The notes under the pieces were generated by a model. It made no database searches and was not told the origin of the DNA. It was given only the letters and a program-made list of their open reading frames with translations. Below, in pieces: positions 35,080-43,735 of a stretch of DNA of 64,000 nucleotides (its first letter is position 1; every line of letters begins with the position of its first letter). Origin of the DNA: Chloroflexales bacterium ZM16-3 (GTDB taxonomy: Bacteria > Chloroflexota > Chloroflexia > Chloroflexales > Chloroflexaceae); contig RYFE02000011.1 of NCBI GenBank assembly GCA_004138175.2, forward strand, positions 87,696 to 151,695, read 5' to 3'. A program made the translations under genes and the position numbers.

Positions 35080-35202
35080 ACGTGGGGGCTCCTTCGGCGG
35101 GCGCCATTCCACAGCGGCGCCAGGCTCTCCTATTATACACCAGCGCCTAGTAAAAAAGTGGCTGCAAGGCCATGTATATGAGACGTGCGAAGCAATAGTA
35201 TC

Positions 35203-35490
35203 TCACACCTCGACGCCGTTGCCGCGCTCACGCTCTTTGGGAGGGCGACCAGTACGAATATTACGCAGCGAGTGAACCGTCGCCGCAATAGCGCGATCCG
35301 CCCAGCCGTAAATCGTCGGCCTGCTCTTCTGGAGGTCATCGGCGATCTGGGTGACATTTGTGCGGTACTCGGGGTCGAATGTGGCAAGGTTGATCCGCGC
35401 CGAGGCGACAATCTGCTGAATCTCGTCGTCGGTCAGGCCGTGCTCGCGCATCAGTTTCTTGGCCCGCTTGCTCGTTAAGTCCAAATCCAT
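35203..35490 (-). CDS. Small helix-turn-helix-like protein
   Basis: 95 residues, mostly helical and basic. EIQQIVASARINLATFDPEY followed by NVTQIADDLQKSRPTIYGWA reads as a helix-turn-helix (ADDLQKSRPTIYGWADRA being the turn and recognition helix), as in Psq/transposase-type or simple regulator domains. The C-terminus GRPPKERERGNG is AT-hook-like (GRPPK). ATG 35488-35490 with AAGGAG six bases upstream. Divergent from the histidine kinase gene. Probably a DNA-binding regulator; it could act on the shared 380-bp upstream region. Confidence 0.72.
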   Translation of the reverse strand: MDLDLTSKRAKKLMREHGLTDDEIQQIVASARINLATFDPEYRTNVTQIADDLQKSRPTIYGWADRAIAATVHSLRNIRTGRPPKERERGNGVEV

Positions 35491-35556
35491 ACCCTGCTCC
35501 TTGCCGCCTAGCCAATCATCGGCACCGCCTAGAAGCGCACTTACTTCGCCCAGCAA

Positions 35557-35873
35557 AGGTGTAAGTGTTTATTACTATAACATGCGGTCGGTGGTATGTC
35601 CAGTCTGGGTGTAAACAGTATTGTATGGCCCAGATCGCCTGATGAAGGCGCTGGGAGAAAGCGGCTCTTTCTGCATCACATGGCAAACGAACATGCTTCC
35701 GCGTGGGCAGCGAAAACCACGACAACACCATGCCCCATCATGAGTAAGGCTTAACAGCGCATAGCTATCCACTAAGCACAAAGTGTAAATAGTTTTCAGG
35801 CAACCGGAGGGCCGTTCATGCCCATAGGGACGCCACAGCGGCCCTATGCTACAATACAGATCCGGAGGACACT
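35557..35873. other. Divergent intergenic region with promoters and repeated GTGTAA motif
   Basis: No gene of its own was found. It holds a minus-strand extended -10 (TGTTATAGT, 35574-35582) for the small HTH gene, a plus-strand TGCTACAAT (35847-35855) for the kinase gene, and three copies of GTGTAA (35559, 35609, 35783), each followed by a T-rich stretch, which may be operator sites. Confidence 0.5.
35847..35855 (+). promoter_or_regulatory. Extended -10 promoter for the histidine kinase gene
   Basis: TGCTACAAT lies 19 bp before the ATG at 35874, with a GGAGGA ribosome site between. A clear -35 is lacking. Confidence 0.5.
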
Positions 35874-37445
35874 ATGCTTGAACAGCCAGATCATCGCCTG
35901 CGGCAGCGCGAATACCTGCTCCAGATCAGCCGCGCCATCACCGCGCAGCTCGATCTCTCCAGCCTGCTCAATCTGGTAATCGGCTACGCCGTCGAGATGC
36001 TCGCCGGCACCTCGGGCCTGATCGCGATCTCCGACGAGGAGGGCGACGATGCCCTGCGCATCCGCGCCTCATCCCAGCTCCCCCGTGAGATCTGGCCCGC
36101 CTTCGCCCCGCTCCTCGACCTACCTGTGGGCGACCTGCCCCGGCGTGGGGTGGCCGTCCTGCGCGATGTCGCCGCCGACACCGGGCTCAGCCTGCGCCAG
36201 ATGATCGCCCTGCCGCTCACCGTCCGCCAGGCATCCGTGGGCGTGATCTATGTCTTCCGCGCCGCCCTGAATGTGGACTTCTCGGCCAACGACCGCCAGT
36301 TCCTCCAGGACTTCGCCGATCAGGCGGCGATCGCCGTCTCTAACGCCCGGCTCTACCAGGGCGTGCTGCGCGAGAAGCAGCGGCTCGACGCGATGATCGA
36401 GCAGAGCGCCGATGGGGCCATGATCATCGATAGCCGCTGGCGGATCACGACCTTTAACCACACGATGGAGCAGTTCACCGGCTGGAGCCGCGAGGAGGCG
36501 ATCGGACGTCCTTGCGCAGAAGTGTTGGGCATCCATAGCGACCAGGGCGTTAATATTTGCCTGACCGACTGCCCGCTCCAGCGCCGACCGATTATGGAGA
36601 ACCCGGTGGCCGAGGGTAAGATCACCAGCCGCGACGGGCGCGATATCTATGTGCAGAGCCGCTACGCAGCCCAGCGCGGCCCCGGCGACATCTTCCTCGG
36701 CGCCATCGCTAATGTGCGCGACATCACCGCACAGCGCCGCGAGGTGGAGCTACAGAACACCTTTATCTCGGTGATCTCCCACGAGCTCAAAACGCCCGTC
36801 AGCATCATCAAGGGCTACGCCGGAACCCTCGCCCGCCAAGACGCCACCTTCTCGCAGGAGACGCTGCGCGAGGGCCTGACTGTGATCGAGGAGGAGGCCG
36901 ACCGCCTGGCTCGCCAGATCCAGGATCTGCTCGATGTCTCGCGGGTGGCCGCCGGCGGCGTCCGCCTCGACCGCTCGGACTTCCCGCTCACCATCCTGGT
37001 CGCCGATGTCGTGCGCTCGTTCGCCGCCCAGACCGAGGGCAAGTTCGAGTTCGAGCTACGCTTCCCCGACGATATGCCGCCTGTCCACGCCGACTATGAG
37101 CGGCTGCGCCAGGTTTTAAGCAACCTGGTGTCCAACGCGGTGAAGTACAGCCCCGAGGGCGGCACCATCCGCATCGGTGCCCGCGCCGAGGGCGATCTGG
37201 CCATCGCCTATGTGGCCGACCAGGGCATCGGCATCGCCCCCGAGGAGCAGGAGCAGATCTTCCAGCGCTTCTACCGGGCCGATAACCGACTGCGCCGCGA
37301 GACCCAGGGCAGCGGGCTGGGCCTCTACCTGGCCCGCGCTATTATCGAGGCCCACGGCGGCACGATCTGGGTTGAGAGCCAGATCGGCCGCGGCTCGCGC
37401 TTCTTCTTCACCCTGCCGCTCGGCCGCCGCCAGCTTACGGATTAG
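35874..37445 (+). CDS. Cytoplasmic sensor histidine kinase, GAF-PAS-HisKA-ATPase
   Basis: 523 residues, with no membrane segment. GAF domain about 10-165, PAS about 170-290 (DGAMIIDSRWRITTFNHTME) containing the Cys-rich loop ICLTDCPLQRR, then HisKA with SVISHELKTPVSIIKGYAG (His near 302) and a full ATPase domain (NLVSNAVKYSPEGG, ADQGIGIAPEEQEQIFQRFY, GSGLGLYLA). The PAS loop cysteines recall heme- or iron-linked PAS variants but are only suggestive. ATG 35874 with GGAGGA upstream. A DUF58 gene follows after 85 bp. No response regulator is adjacent. Confidence 0.93.
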   Translation: MLEQPDHRLRQREYLLQISRAITAQLDLSSLLNLVIGYAVEMLAGTSGLIAISDEEGDDALRIRASSQLPREIWPAFAPLLDLPVGDLPRRGVAVLRDVAADTGLSLRQMIALPLTVRQASVGVIYVFRAALNVDFSANDRQFLQDFADQAAIAVSNARLYQGVLREKQRLDAMIEQSADGAMIIDSRWRITTFNHTMEQFTGWSREEAIGRPCAEVLGIHSDQGVNICLTDCPLQRRPIMENPVAEGKITSRDGRDIYVQSRYAAQRGPGDIFLGAIANVRDITAQRREVELQNTFISVISHELKTPVSIIKGYAGTLARQDATFSQETLREGLTVIEEEADRLARQIQDLLDVSRVAAGGVRLDRSDFPLTILVADVVRSFAAQTEGKFEFELRFPDDMPPVHADYERLRQVLSNLVSNAVKYSPEGGTIRIGARAEGDLAIAYVADQGIGIAPEEQEQIFQRFYRADNRLRRETQGSGLGLYLARAIIEAHGGTIWVESQIGRGSRFFFTLPLGRRQLTD

Positions 37446-37446
37446 T

Positions 37447-37510
37447 AGAGACGCCCCTTGTGGGCACCCACAAGGGGCACCCACAAGGGGCACCCACAAG
37501 GGGCGCCCTT
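37447..37510. repeat. CCCACAAGGGGCA tandem palindromic repeat
   Basis: Four 13-bp CCCACAAGGGGCA units, the first part of a CCCCTTGTGGG/CCCACAAGGGG inverted pair, between the kinase stop and the DUF58 start. The same unit recurs at 45.4-45.6 kb. Confidence 0.82.
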
Positions 37511-37530
37511 ACCCCTGCGGGAAGAGCGAT

Positions 37531-38721
37531 ATGTTCCAGCGCGCCACGATCGCTACGCTCGCCTTCATCCTCATGCTCGCCGTCGCCCTCGCGCAGCCGG
37601 GGCTGGCGCTGCTCTGCGCCCTGCTGCTGATCACCGCCGGCATGGCCCGCCTGTGGAGCCGCTGGTCGCTGCTGCGGGTGAGCTACGAGCGAACGCTTAG
37701 CCAGCAGCGGGCCTTCCCCGATGATGAGATCGAGCTGACGATCCGTGTCACCAACCGCAAGCTGCTGCCCCTGGCCGGGCTGCGCATCCTCGACCGCATG
37801 CCCTCGGCGATCACGTTGGTGCATGCGACCACCACCTTCAGCGGGGCGCGCCAGTCGCAGATCCTTCATCGCCGCACCAGCCTGCGCTGGTACGAGAGCG
37901 TCTCCTGGCGCTACACCCTGCGCTGCGCACAGCGCGGCACCTACCGGCTCGGCCCCGTGCAGATGCTCAGCGGCGACCCCTTCGGGCTCTATAGCAGCGA
38001 CGCCGACCACGAGGTCTATACCACGCTGCTGGTCTACCCGCGCCTGATCGGCCTGCCCGAGCTGGGGCTGCCGACGCGCAACCCGCTGGGCGATATGCGG
38101 GCCGGTCAGCTGCTGCGAGACCCGCTGCGCACCGTGGGGGTGCGCGACTACGCGCCGAGCGACCCACTCAAGGATGTGCATTGGGCGGCCACGGCGCGCA
38201 CGGGCAACCTCCAAACCCGCGTGTATGAGCCGACGACATCGCAGGTGCTGGCGATCTTCCTCGACCTGGACACCTTTGAGTTCTACTACGAGGGGATCGA
38301 CCCGGAGCTGGTGGAGCGTATGATTAGCGCGGCGGCCACCGTGGCGCGGGCCGGGCTGGAGGCGGGCCACGCGGTTGGCCTGTACGCCAACGGTGCCCCC
38401 GCCGAGTTCGAGCACCTGGCCCGCCTGCCGGCTGGCCGCAGCCCCGCCCAGCTCGGCCAGATTATGGAGACCCTGGCCCGCCTGACGGCCTACTCGGTGA
38501 CGACGATTGGCCGGGTGCTTCAGCTGACCACGCCGAACCTACACCCTGGCACGACGGTGATGCTGATCGGCTCGGTGAACAGCCAGGCCACCCGCGCCGC
38601 TCTGCTCCGCCAGCGTGAGCTGGGCTACCGGGTGAGCTGGCTCTACATGGGCGACGGCGAGACGCCGCACGTCCCTGGCGTGCGCGTGATCTGCGCACAC
38701 CCCCATACCCCTGGGGGGTAA
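37531..38721 (+). CDS. DUF58 domain protein
   Basis: 396 residues. Two N-terminal hydrophobic segments (ATLAFILMLAVALAQPGLAL and following) are followed by a beta-rich domain and the DUF58 signature RDYAPSDPLKDVHWAATART, then a von-Willebrand-A-like C-terminal region with LAIFLDLDTFEF. DUF58 proteins usually accompany MoxR ATPases and transglutaminase-like membrane proteins; neither is adjacent here. ATG 37531 with GGGAAGAG upstream; the open frame reaches further into the preceding gene but those residues are out of family. It follows the sensor kinase and is possibly co-transcribed with it. Confidence 0.87.
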   Translation: MFQRATIATLAFILMLAVALAQPGLALLCALLLITAGMARLWSRWSLLRVSYERTLSQQRAFPDDEIELTIRVTNRKLLPLAGLRILDRMPSAITLVHATTTFSGARQSQILHRRTSLRWYESVSWRYTLRCAQRGTYRLGPVQMLSGDPFGLYSSDADHEVYTTLLVYPRLIGLPELGLPTRNPLGDMRAGQLLRDPLRTVGVRDYAPSDPLKDVHWAATARTGNLQTRVYEPTTSQVLAIFLDLDTFEFYYEGIDPELVERMISAAATVARAGLEAGHAVGLYANGAPAEFEHLARLPAGRSPAQLGQIMETLARLTAYSVTTIGRVLQLTTPNLHPGTTVMLIGSVNSQATRAALLRQRELGYRVSWLYMGDGETPHVPGVRVICAHPHTPGG

Positions 38722-38730
38722 TCTAGATCA

Positions 38731-38759
38731 CAGACAAGCGAATCTGCGCGTGCTATACT
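38731..38759 (+). promoter_or_regulatory. Promoter of trxB
   Basis: CAGACA (38731-38736), 17-bp spacer, extended -10 TGCTATACT ending 38759, 42 bp before the ATG. Confidence 0.62.
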
Positions 38760-38801
38760 CATGGCGACCGTATCATTACAATAGCGGAGTCAAAGGAAGT
38801 T

Positions 38802-39776
38802 ATGCACAGCCAAGTTGTCATTATCGGCTCGGGTCCCGCCGGCCTGACCGCCGCCCTCTACGCCGCCCGGGCCAACCTTGAGCCGCTCGTCGTGCGCGGC
38901 CTCCAGCCCGGCGGCCTGATCGCGACTACCAGCGAGGTCGAGAACTACCCCGGCTTTGTGGATGGGATCGGCGGCTACGAGCTGGCCGAAAATATTGAGA
39001 AGCAGGCCGCCCGCTTCGGCGCGCAGTATAAGGACGCCCTGATCACCAAGGTGGACGCCAGCCAGCGGCCCTTCGTGCTCACCACCGACAGCGACGAGAC
39101 GATCACCGCCGACGCAGTGATCATCTCCACCGGCTCCTCTCCGCGCCACCTGGGCGTGCCCGGCGAGGAGAAGCTGGCAAACCGCGGCGTCAGCTACTGT
39201 GCCACCTGCGACGGCTTCTTCTTCCGTGGCAAGAAGGTGGTCGTGGTCGGCGGCGGCAACAGCGCCCTCGATGAGGGTCTGTTCCTAACACGTTATGTCG
39301 ATGAGCTGATCTTTGTCCACCGCCGCGACAGCCTGCGGGCCGACCCGGTGCTCCAGGATCGGGCATTCTCTAATCCGAAGGTGCGCTTCATCTGGGACAG
39401 CACCGTCGAGGAGATCCTGGGGGACGAGAAGGTAACCGGGGTGCGGGTGGTAAACCTGAAGACCGGGGCGACCGAGGATCTGGCGGTGGACGGTGTCTTC
39501 CCCTACATCGGCCATACCCCGAACTCCTCGCTGTTTAAGGACATCATCGAGCTCGACGAGAATGGCTACGTCCTGACGGACGGGCGGACGCACACGAATG
39601 TGCCTGGCATCTTTGCCGCCGGCGACGTGGTGGACCATATCTACCGCCAGGCGATCACAGCCGCCGGCGAGGGCTGCCAGGCCGCGATGGAGGCCACCTG
39701 GTTCCTGGCCGAGCAGGAGCACGCGGCCAAGAAGAAGGCTGAGCAGGTTGAGACCCCGGCCCTCGGCACCTGGTAG
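38802..39776 (+). CDS. trxB: Thioredoxin-disulfide reductase
   Basis: 324 residues, standard length. FAD-binding IIGSGPAGLTAALYAARANL at the N-terminus, redox-active CATC in SYCATCDGFFF near residues 134-137, NAD(P)-binding VVVVGGGNSALDEGLFL, and the C-terminal FAD motif GIFAAGDVVD. It reduces thioredoxin with NADPH in the cytoplasm. ATG 38802 with AAGGAAG upstream and a clear promoter. Probably monocistronic: a hairpin region (GTGCCAGC-TTCGCTGGCAC near 39818-39837) follows. The last 20 residues are Lys/Glu-rich, slightly longer than in typical enzymes. Confidence 0.95.
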   Translation: MHSQVVIIGSGPAGLTAALYAARANLEPLVVRGLQPGGLIATTSEVENYPGFVDGIGGYELAENIEKQAARFGAQYKDALITKVDASQRPFVLTTDSDETITADAVIISTGSSPRHLGVPGEEKLANRGVSYCATCDGFFFRGKKVVVVGGGNSALDEGLFLTRYVDELIFVHRRDSLRADPVLQDRAFSNPKVRFIWDSTVEEILGDEKVTGVRVVNLKTGATEDLAVDGVFPYIGHTPNSSLFKDIIELDENGYVLTDGRTHTNVPGIFAAGDVVDHIYRQAITAAGEGCQAAMEATWFLAEQEHAAKKKAEQVETPALGTW

Positions 39777-39899
39777 GGCTCCGCGCCTCCTCAAAACGGA
39801 TATTGGTCAGCAAAGAGGTGCCAGCTTCGCTGGCACCTCTTTGCGACCAAACAACGCCCTCTATGTTATGGAAACTCTACGCCAGAACAGACATTCCAG

Positions 39900-39908
39900 T
39901 GCTATAGT
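39900..39908 (+). promoter_or_regulatory. Extended -10 promoter of the small 78-residue gene
   Basis: TGCTATAGT, 51 bp before the ATG at 39960. No clear -35 is visible, as is common for extended -10 promoters. Confidence 0.55.
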
Positions 39909-39959
39909 GGGGCACGCCCTATACAGCTGTTTCAACGAAGCAATGGCAGGAGGTGACGT

Positions 39960-40196
39960 ATGACGAACCCGCAGACTGATGTGCTTCCATGCCCTGGCGG
40001 CAATCTGGAAAATGCGTACATCAAAGAGTACTTGCATGGCCTTGGCTATAAGCCCGAAGATCTGAAGGCGCTGCCCGCCGCGCAGCGCCACGATCTGCTA
40101 TGCGCTGCCTCGATGTTCGCCTCGATCAGGCTTGCTGATGTAGAGGCGAAGTCTCACCTGATCGACGAGATGCATGGCGGCGAGCATGTGATGTAG
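39960..40196 (+). CDS. Small hypothetical protein
   Basis: 78 residues. It has the strongest ribosome site in the window (AGGAGGTGA, 3 nt before ATG), an extended -10 promoter upstream and an intrinsic terminator after the stop, so it is very likely a real, well-expressed single gene. The sequence is mainly helical with two Cys (LPCPGG, DLLCAASMFASIRLADVEAK). I recognise no family. It could be a small regulatory or stress protein. Confidence 0.72.
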   Translation: MTNPQTDVLPCPGGNLENAYIKEYLHGLGYKPEDLKALPAAQRHDLLCAASMFASIRLADVEAKSHLIDEMHGGEHVM

Positions 40197-40228
40197 CTGG
40201 ACTACCCACATGGTCACAGACACAGCAA

Positions 40229-40260
40229 AGCCCCCGGCGTGTACGCCGGGGGCTTCTGTT
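40229..40260 (+). terminator. Intrinsic terminator after the small gene
   Basis: 13-bp GC-rich stem (40229-40241 with 40244-40256), 2-nt loop and a TTCTGTTT tail. Confidence 0.8.
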
Positions 40261-40262
40261 TA

Positions 40263-40425
40263 CCTCAGCACCTCAGCACCTCAGCACCTCAGCACCTCAG
40301 CACCTCAGCACCTCAGCACCTCAGCACCTCAGCACCTCAGCACCTCAGTGCCTCAGTGCCTCAGTGCCTCAGCACCTCAGCACCTCAGCACCTCAGCACC
40401 TCAGTGCCTCAGTGCCTCAGTGTTC
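40263..40425. repeat. CTCAGCAC 8-bp tandem repeat array
   Basis: About twenty tandem copies of CTCAGCAC, with blocks of the variant CTCAGTGC in the middle and at the right end. It lies between the terminator and the nuoN stop. Frames through it (STSAPQHL repeats) are artefacts. The 8-bp period differs from the 7-bp period of the other arrays. Confidence 0.92.
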
Positions 40426-40428
40426 CCC

Positions 40429-42033
40429 CTATAGGCCAGCGATAGACTGTACCCGGCTGATGATGCCGAGGATGATGTTGGGGAAGATGCCGAGGATCAC
40501 CAGGCCGGCCACGGAGATGCTGATAGCCGACATGATCCCGGCGGGCGCGGACAGCGGCTCATCGGTGGCGGGTGCCTCCATGAACATCGCCTTGAGCATG
40601 CGCAGGTAGTAGTAGAGGCTGACGACCGTGGTGAACAGCGCGATAATGACAAGCCACCACGCGCCCGACTGCCAGCCGACCATGAAGATATAGAACTTGG
40701 CGAAGAACCCGGCCAGCGGAGGCACGCCCGCCAGCGAGAGCAGGCAGATGGCGAAGAGCACGGCCAGGGGCAGGTTGCGCCGGGCCAGGCCGTTCAGGTC
40801 TTTCACATCATCGCCGCCGACAGCCAGGCTCACGGCCGCCAGCGCGCCGAAGCCGCCGATGTTCGTCAGCGTGTAGACCACCAGGTAGTAGACCAGCGCG
40901 ACCGCGCCCTGGTCGCGGTCGAACTGCTCGGGCGAGGCCCAGGCTATCAAGCCAAGCAGCAGAAAGCCGGCGTGGGCGATGCTGGAGTAGGCCAGCAGGC
41001 GCTTGGCGTTCATCTGCGGCAGGGCGGCCAGGTTGCCCACGATCAGCGTGAGCAGTGCCAGGAAGGCCAGCAGGCTCGTCCATCCGCCCAAGTTCTCGCC
41101 GAAGACGGCCGACCCGGCGAGGCTGGGGAAGGCTACGGTGAGCAGGCGGAAGAGCAGGATGAAGCCGGCCGCCTTCGATGCGGTGGAGACGAAGGCGGTA
41201 ACTGGCGTGGGCGCGCCCTGGTACACGTCGGGCGACCAGCCGTGGAAGGGCACCACAGCAACCTTGTAGCCAACCCCGGCGATGATCAGCACCATGGCGA
41301 GGGTGAGCACGGGCCCGCCCTGGCCTGCCAGTTCGGCGATCTTGCCGAGCTGGGTCAGGTCGTTCGCAGCGCTGTTACCGGCAAGGGCGTTGGCCGTGAA
41401 GCCATAGGCCAGGCTCATGCCGTAGAGCATCAGCGCCGAGGACATCGCCCCGAAGATGAAGTACTTCATGCCCGCCTCAGACGAGCGGGTCTCACCGTGG
41501 AAGTAGCCAGCCAGGATGTAGAGCGGGATGGAGGTCAGCTCCACCGCCAGGAAGATCAGCACCAGCTCGGTGGCCCCGGCCATCAGGCACATGCCCATGG
41601 TCGAGAAGAGGATCATGGCGTAGAACTCGGCCGGGTTACTGTTCGGGTGGTAGTCCAGGCAGAGCAGGCTGGTGAGGAAGGCCGCGCCGATGAAGGTGAG
41701 CCGGGCGATCATGGTCAGGTCATCGGTGGCGAAGGCGCCGACGATCGGCTGCTGGCCTGGGCCGCCCGCCTGCAGGTTGCGCAGGATGTTGGTGAAGAAG
41801 TTGGCCGACGCGTCATCGGGGAGCTTGTAGACGTAGCCGCTCTGCACCAGGGCGATCACGAAGATCAGGCCGAGCCCGATGGTGGTGAGCTGGGCCGAGG
41901 CGCGCACCCGCTCAAGCCGGGCGGCGTCGCTGCTGCCCCAGCGCTCGAAGATGTCGGAGCCGAGCACCAGCAGGGCCAGCACGAGCAGCAGGATCTCCGG
42001 CAGGATGCGCGGGATATCGGTTAGCTGAAACAT
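40429..42033 (-). CDS. nuoN: NADH-quinone oxidoreductase subunit N
   Basis: 534 residues, a polytopic antiporter-like membrane-arm subunit of complex I that pumps protons. [20 protein letters not shown] and [20 protein letters not shown] carry the conserved membrane Lys and the HGWxPDxY signature; later [13 protein letters not shown]. About 14 hydrophobic segments. ATG 42031-42033 with AGGAGAG upstream; the frame extends to 42114 through a hairpin only. Last gene of the nuo operon, with an 8-bp repeat array just past its stop. Confidence 0.95.
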   Translation of the reverse strand: MFQLTDIPRILPEILLLVLALLVLGSDIFERWGSSDAARLERVRASAQLTTIGLGLIFVIALVQSGYVYKLPDDASANFFTNILRNLQAGGPGQQPIVGAFATDDLTMIARLTFIGAAFLTSLLCLDYHPNSNPAEFYAMILFSTMGMCLMAGATELVLIFLAVELTSIPLYILAGYFHGETRSSEAGMKYFIFGAMSSALMLYGMSLAYGFTANALAGNSAANDLTQLGKIAELAGQGGPVLTLAMVLIIAGVGYKVAVVPFHGWSPDVYQGAPTPVTAFVSTASKAAGFILLFRLLTVAFPSLAGSAVFGENLGGWTSLLAFLALLTLIVGNLAALPQMNAKRLLAYSSIAHAGFLLLGLIAWASPEQFDRDQGAVALVYYLVVYTLTNIGGFGALAAVSLAVGGDDVKDLNGLARRNLPLAVLFAICLLSLAGVPPLAGFFAKFYIFMVGWQSGAWWLVIIALFTTVVSLYYYLRMLKAMFMEAPATDEPLSAPAGIMSAISISVAGLVILGIFPNIILGIISRVQSIAGL

Positions 42034-42048
42034 CTCTCCTACCTCTTT

Positions 42049-42158
42049 ATCGGGGCAGCGCCCCAGCCCTGCTTTTTGTGGCAGGCATGCATCTCCGCCG
42101 CATGCCTGCCACAAAAAAAGATTCTTGGGGGTGGCGGAGCCACCCCCAAACCCCCGCC
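42049..42158. repeat. Modular hairpin cluster between nuoM and nuoN
   Basis: A GGGGC-AGC-GCCCC hairpin, an 18-bp stem with 9-nt loop (42073-42090 with 42100-42117) and an 11-bp stem with GGA loop (42125-42135 with 42139-42149), then CCAAACCCCCGCC. Same module order as the cluster upstream of purH. Confidence 0.82.
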
Positions 42159-43673
42159 CTACGGGCGGACGGCCACAATCACATCGCTGAGCTGGCGGGC
42201 GATCGGTGCCACGCCAGTGTTAATAATCTCAGTCAGCACAGACGGGTAGAGCCCGACGGCGATCAGAATAGTCCCCAGGATGGCCGCGCCGGTATACTCC
42301 TGCCATGTCAGCTTCGGCAGATTGAGGAACTCGGGGTTCTTGACCTCATCGAAGAAGACCGAGTAGACCGCGCGCAGGATGTAGGCCCCGGTGATCGGGA
42401 TGGAGATCGCGGCGATCACCGCGATCAGCGGGTACTTCTCCCAGACGCCGATGAAGATGGCGAACTCGGCCCAGAACCCGGCCAGGCCAGGCATGCCCAT
42501 CGACGAGAGCCCGCCGAGGATGAACATTACTGCGGCGAAGGGCATCACCTTGCCCAATCCGCCCAGCTCGGGCAGCTGGCGGGTGTGCGTGCGCTCGTAG
42601 ACCATGCGACCGACCACCGAGAAGAAGAGGGCGGTCATCACCCCGTGGGCGAACATCTGGAGCACCGCGCCCATCAGGGCGATCTGCGTCCCTGCGGCCA
42701 GGGCCATCACCACCAGGCCCATATGGCTCACCGAGGAGTAGCCGATGATGTACTTGGCGTCGCGCTGGGCCATGGCGATGGTGGCCCCATAGACCACGTT
42801 CAGAATGGTCAGCACGGCGATAATCGGCATCCAGTAGCGAGCGCCGGTGGGCATCAGCCACATCGCGGCGCGCAGGCAGCCGTAGGCGCCGAGCTTCATC
42901 AGCACACCGGCGTGGAGCATGCTCACCGCCGTGGGCGCGGCCACGTGGCCGGTGGGGCTCCAGGTGTGGAAGGGGAACATGCCGGCCAGCACGGCGAAGC
43001 CGAGGAAGAGCGGCGGGAAGAAGATCCGCTGCATGTCGCCCGACATGGTCACATTGCGGGCCAGGATGGTCATATCGAAGGTACGCAGGCCGCTGCCAAA
43101 GTAGATTGCCAGCATGCCGATGATCGCCAGGGCGCTGCCGGCCATCAGGAACATGGTCAGCTTCATCGCCCCGTACTCTTTGCGCGTGCTGCCCCAGATC
43201 CCGATCAGCAGGTACATCGGCAGCACGGCCAGCTCGTAGAAGACGAAGAAGAGGAACATGTCGAGCGAGACGAACACGCCGTAGACGCCGGTGGTGAGCA
43301 GGAGCAGCAGCACCCAGTACTCTTTGGTGCGATTCTCGATGTTCCAGCTCATCAACGCGCCGGTGAAGATCACCACCCCGTTGAGCACCAGCATCGCCAG
43401 GCTGATCCCGTCCACCCCGAGCAGGTAGGTGATGCCGAGCTGCGGGATCCAGTCGAGCCGCTCGACAAACTGGAAGCCGCCGACGGTCGGGCTATAGCCC
43501 AGGAAGAGCAGCAGCGACAGCACGAGCGACACGAAGGCGAAGCCGGTGCCGACGATGCGCATCAGCTGCTTCTGGCTATCGGGGATAACGGCAATCAGCA
43601 GCGACGGCACGACTAGGCTTAGCCAGGTCAGGCTCAGCCAAGGAATGTCTGTTGAGAGGGTGATCAGGCCCAT
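42159..43673 (-). CDS. nuoM: NADH-quinone oxidoreductase subunit M, copy 2
   Basis: 504 residues, polytopic, antiporter family. Signatures: [40 protein letters not shown] (conserved Glu of TM5), [40 protein letters not shown]. It translocates protons in the complex I membrane arm. A second NuoM lies directly upstream in the operon; the two are clearly divergent (504 against 553 residues, different N-termini), so this is an old duplication. ATG 43671-43673 with GGAG upstream. Confidence 0.95.
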   Translation of the reverse strand: MGLITLSTDIPWLSLTWLSLVVPSLLIAVIPDSQKQLMRIVGTGFAFVSLVLSLLLFLGYSPTVGGFQFVERLDWIPQLGITYLLGVDGISLAMLVLNGVVIFTGALMSWNIENRTKEYWVLLLLLTTGVYGVFVSLDMFLFFVFYELAVLPMYLLIGIWGSTRKEYGAMKLTMFLMAGSALAIIGMLAIYFGSGLRTFDMTILARNVTMSGDMQRIFFPPLFLGFAVLAGMFPFHTWSPTGHVAAPTAVSMLHAGVLMKLGAYGCLRAAMWLMPTGARYWMPIIAVLTILNVVYGATIAMAQRDAKYIIGYSSVSHMGLVVMALAAGTQIALMGAVLQMFAHGVMTALFFSVVGRMVYERTHTRQLPELGGLGKVMPFAAVMFILGGLSSMGMPGLAGFWAEFAIFIGVWEKYPLIAVIAAISIPITGAYILRAVYSVFFDEVKNPEFLNLPKLTWQEYTGAAILGTILIAVGLYPSVLTEIINTGVAPIARQLSDVIVAVRP

Positions 43674-43691
43674 ATGGCTCCGGGGTGGTGT

Positions 43692-43719
43692 GTAGGGGCG
43701 CGTCGCGACGCGCCCCTAC
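43692..43719. repeat. 28-nt perfect palindrome between the two nuoM genes
   Basis: GTAGGGGCGCGTCG with its exact reverse complement. The same length and outer 9 bases as the palindrome inside the megasynthase gene at 7710-7737, with a different centre. A short CAATCTG remnant follows at 43724-43736. Confidence 0.85.
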
Positions 43720-43735
43720 GGCATAATCTGCAATC

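Noticed and set aside
40210..40445. Frames encoding HLSTSAPQ repeats
   Set aside because: They are direct read-outs of the CTCAGCAC 8-bp array in several frames; not genes.
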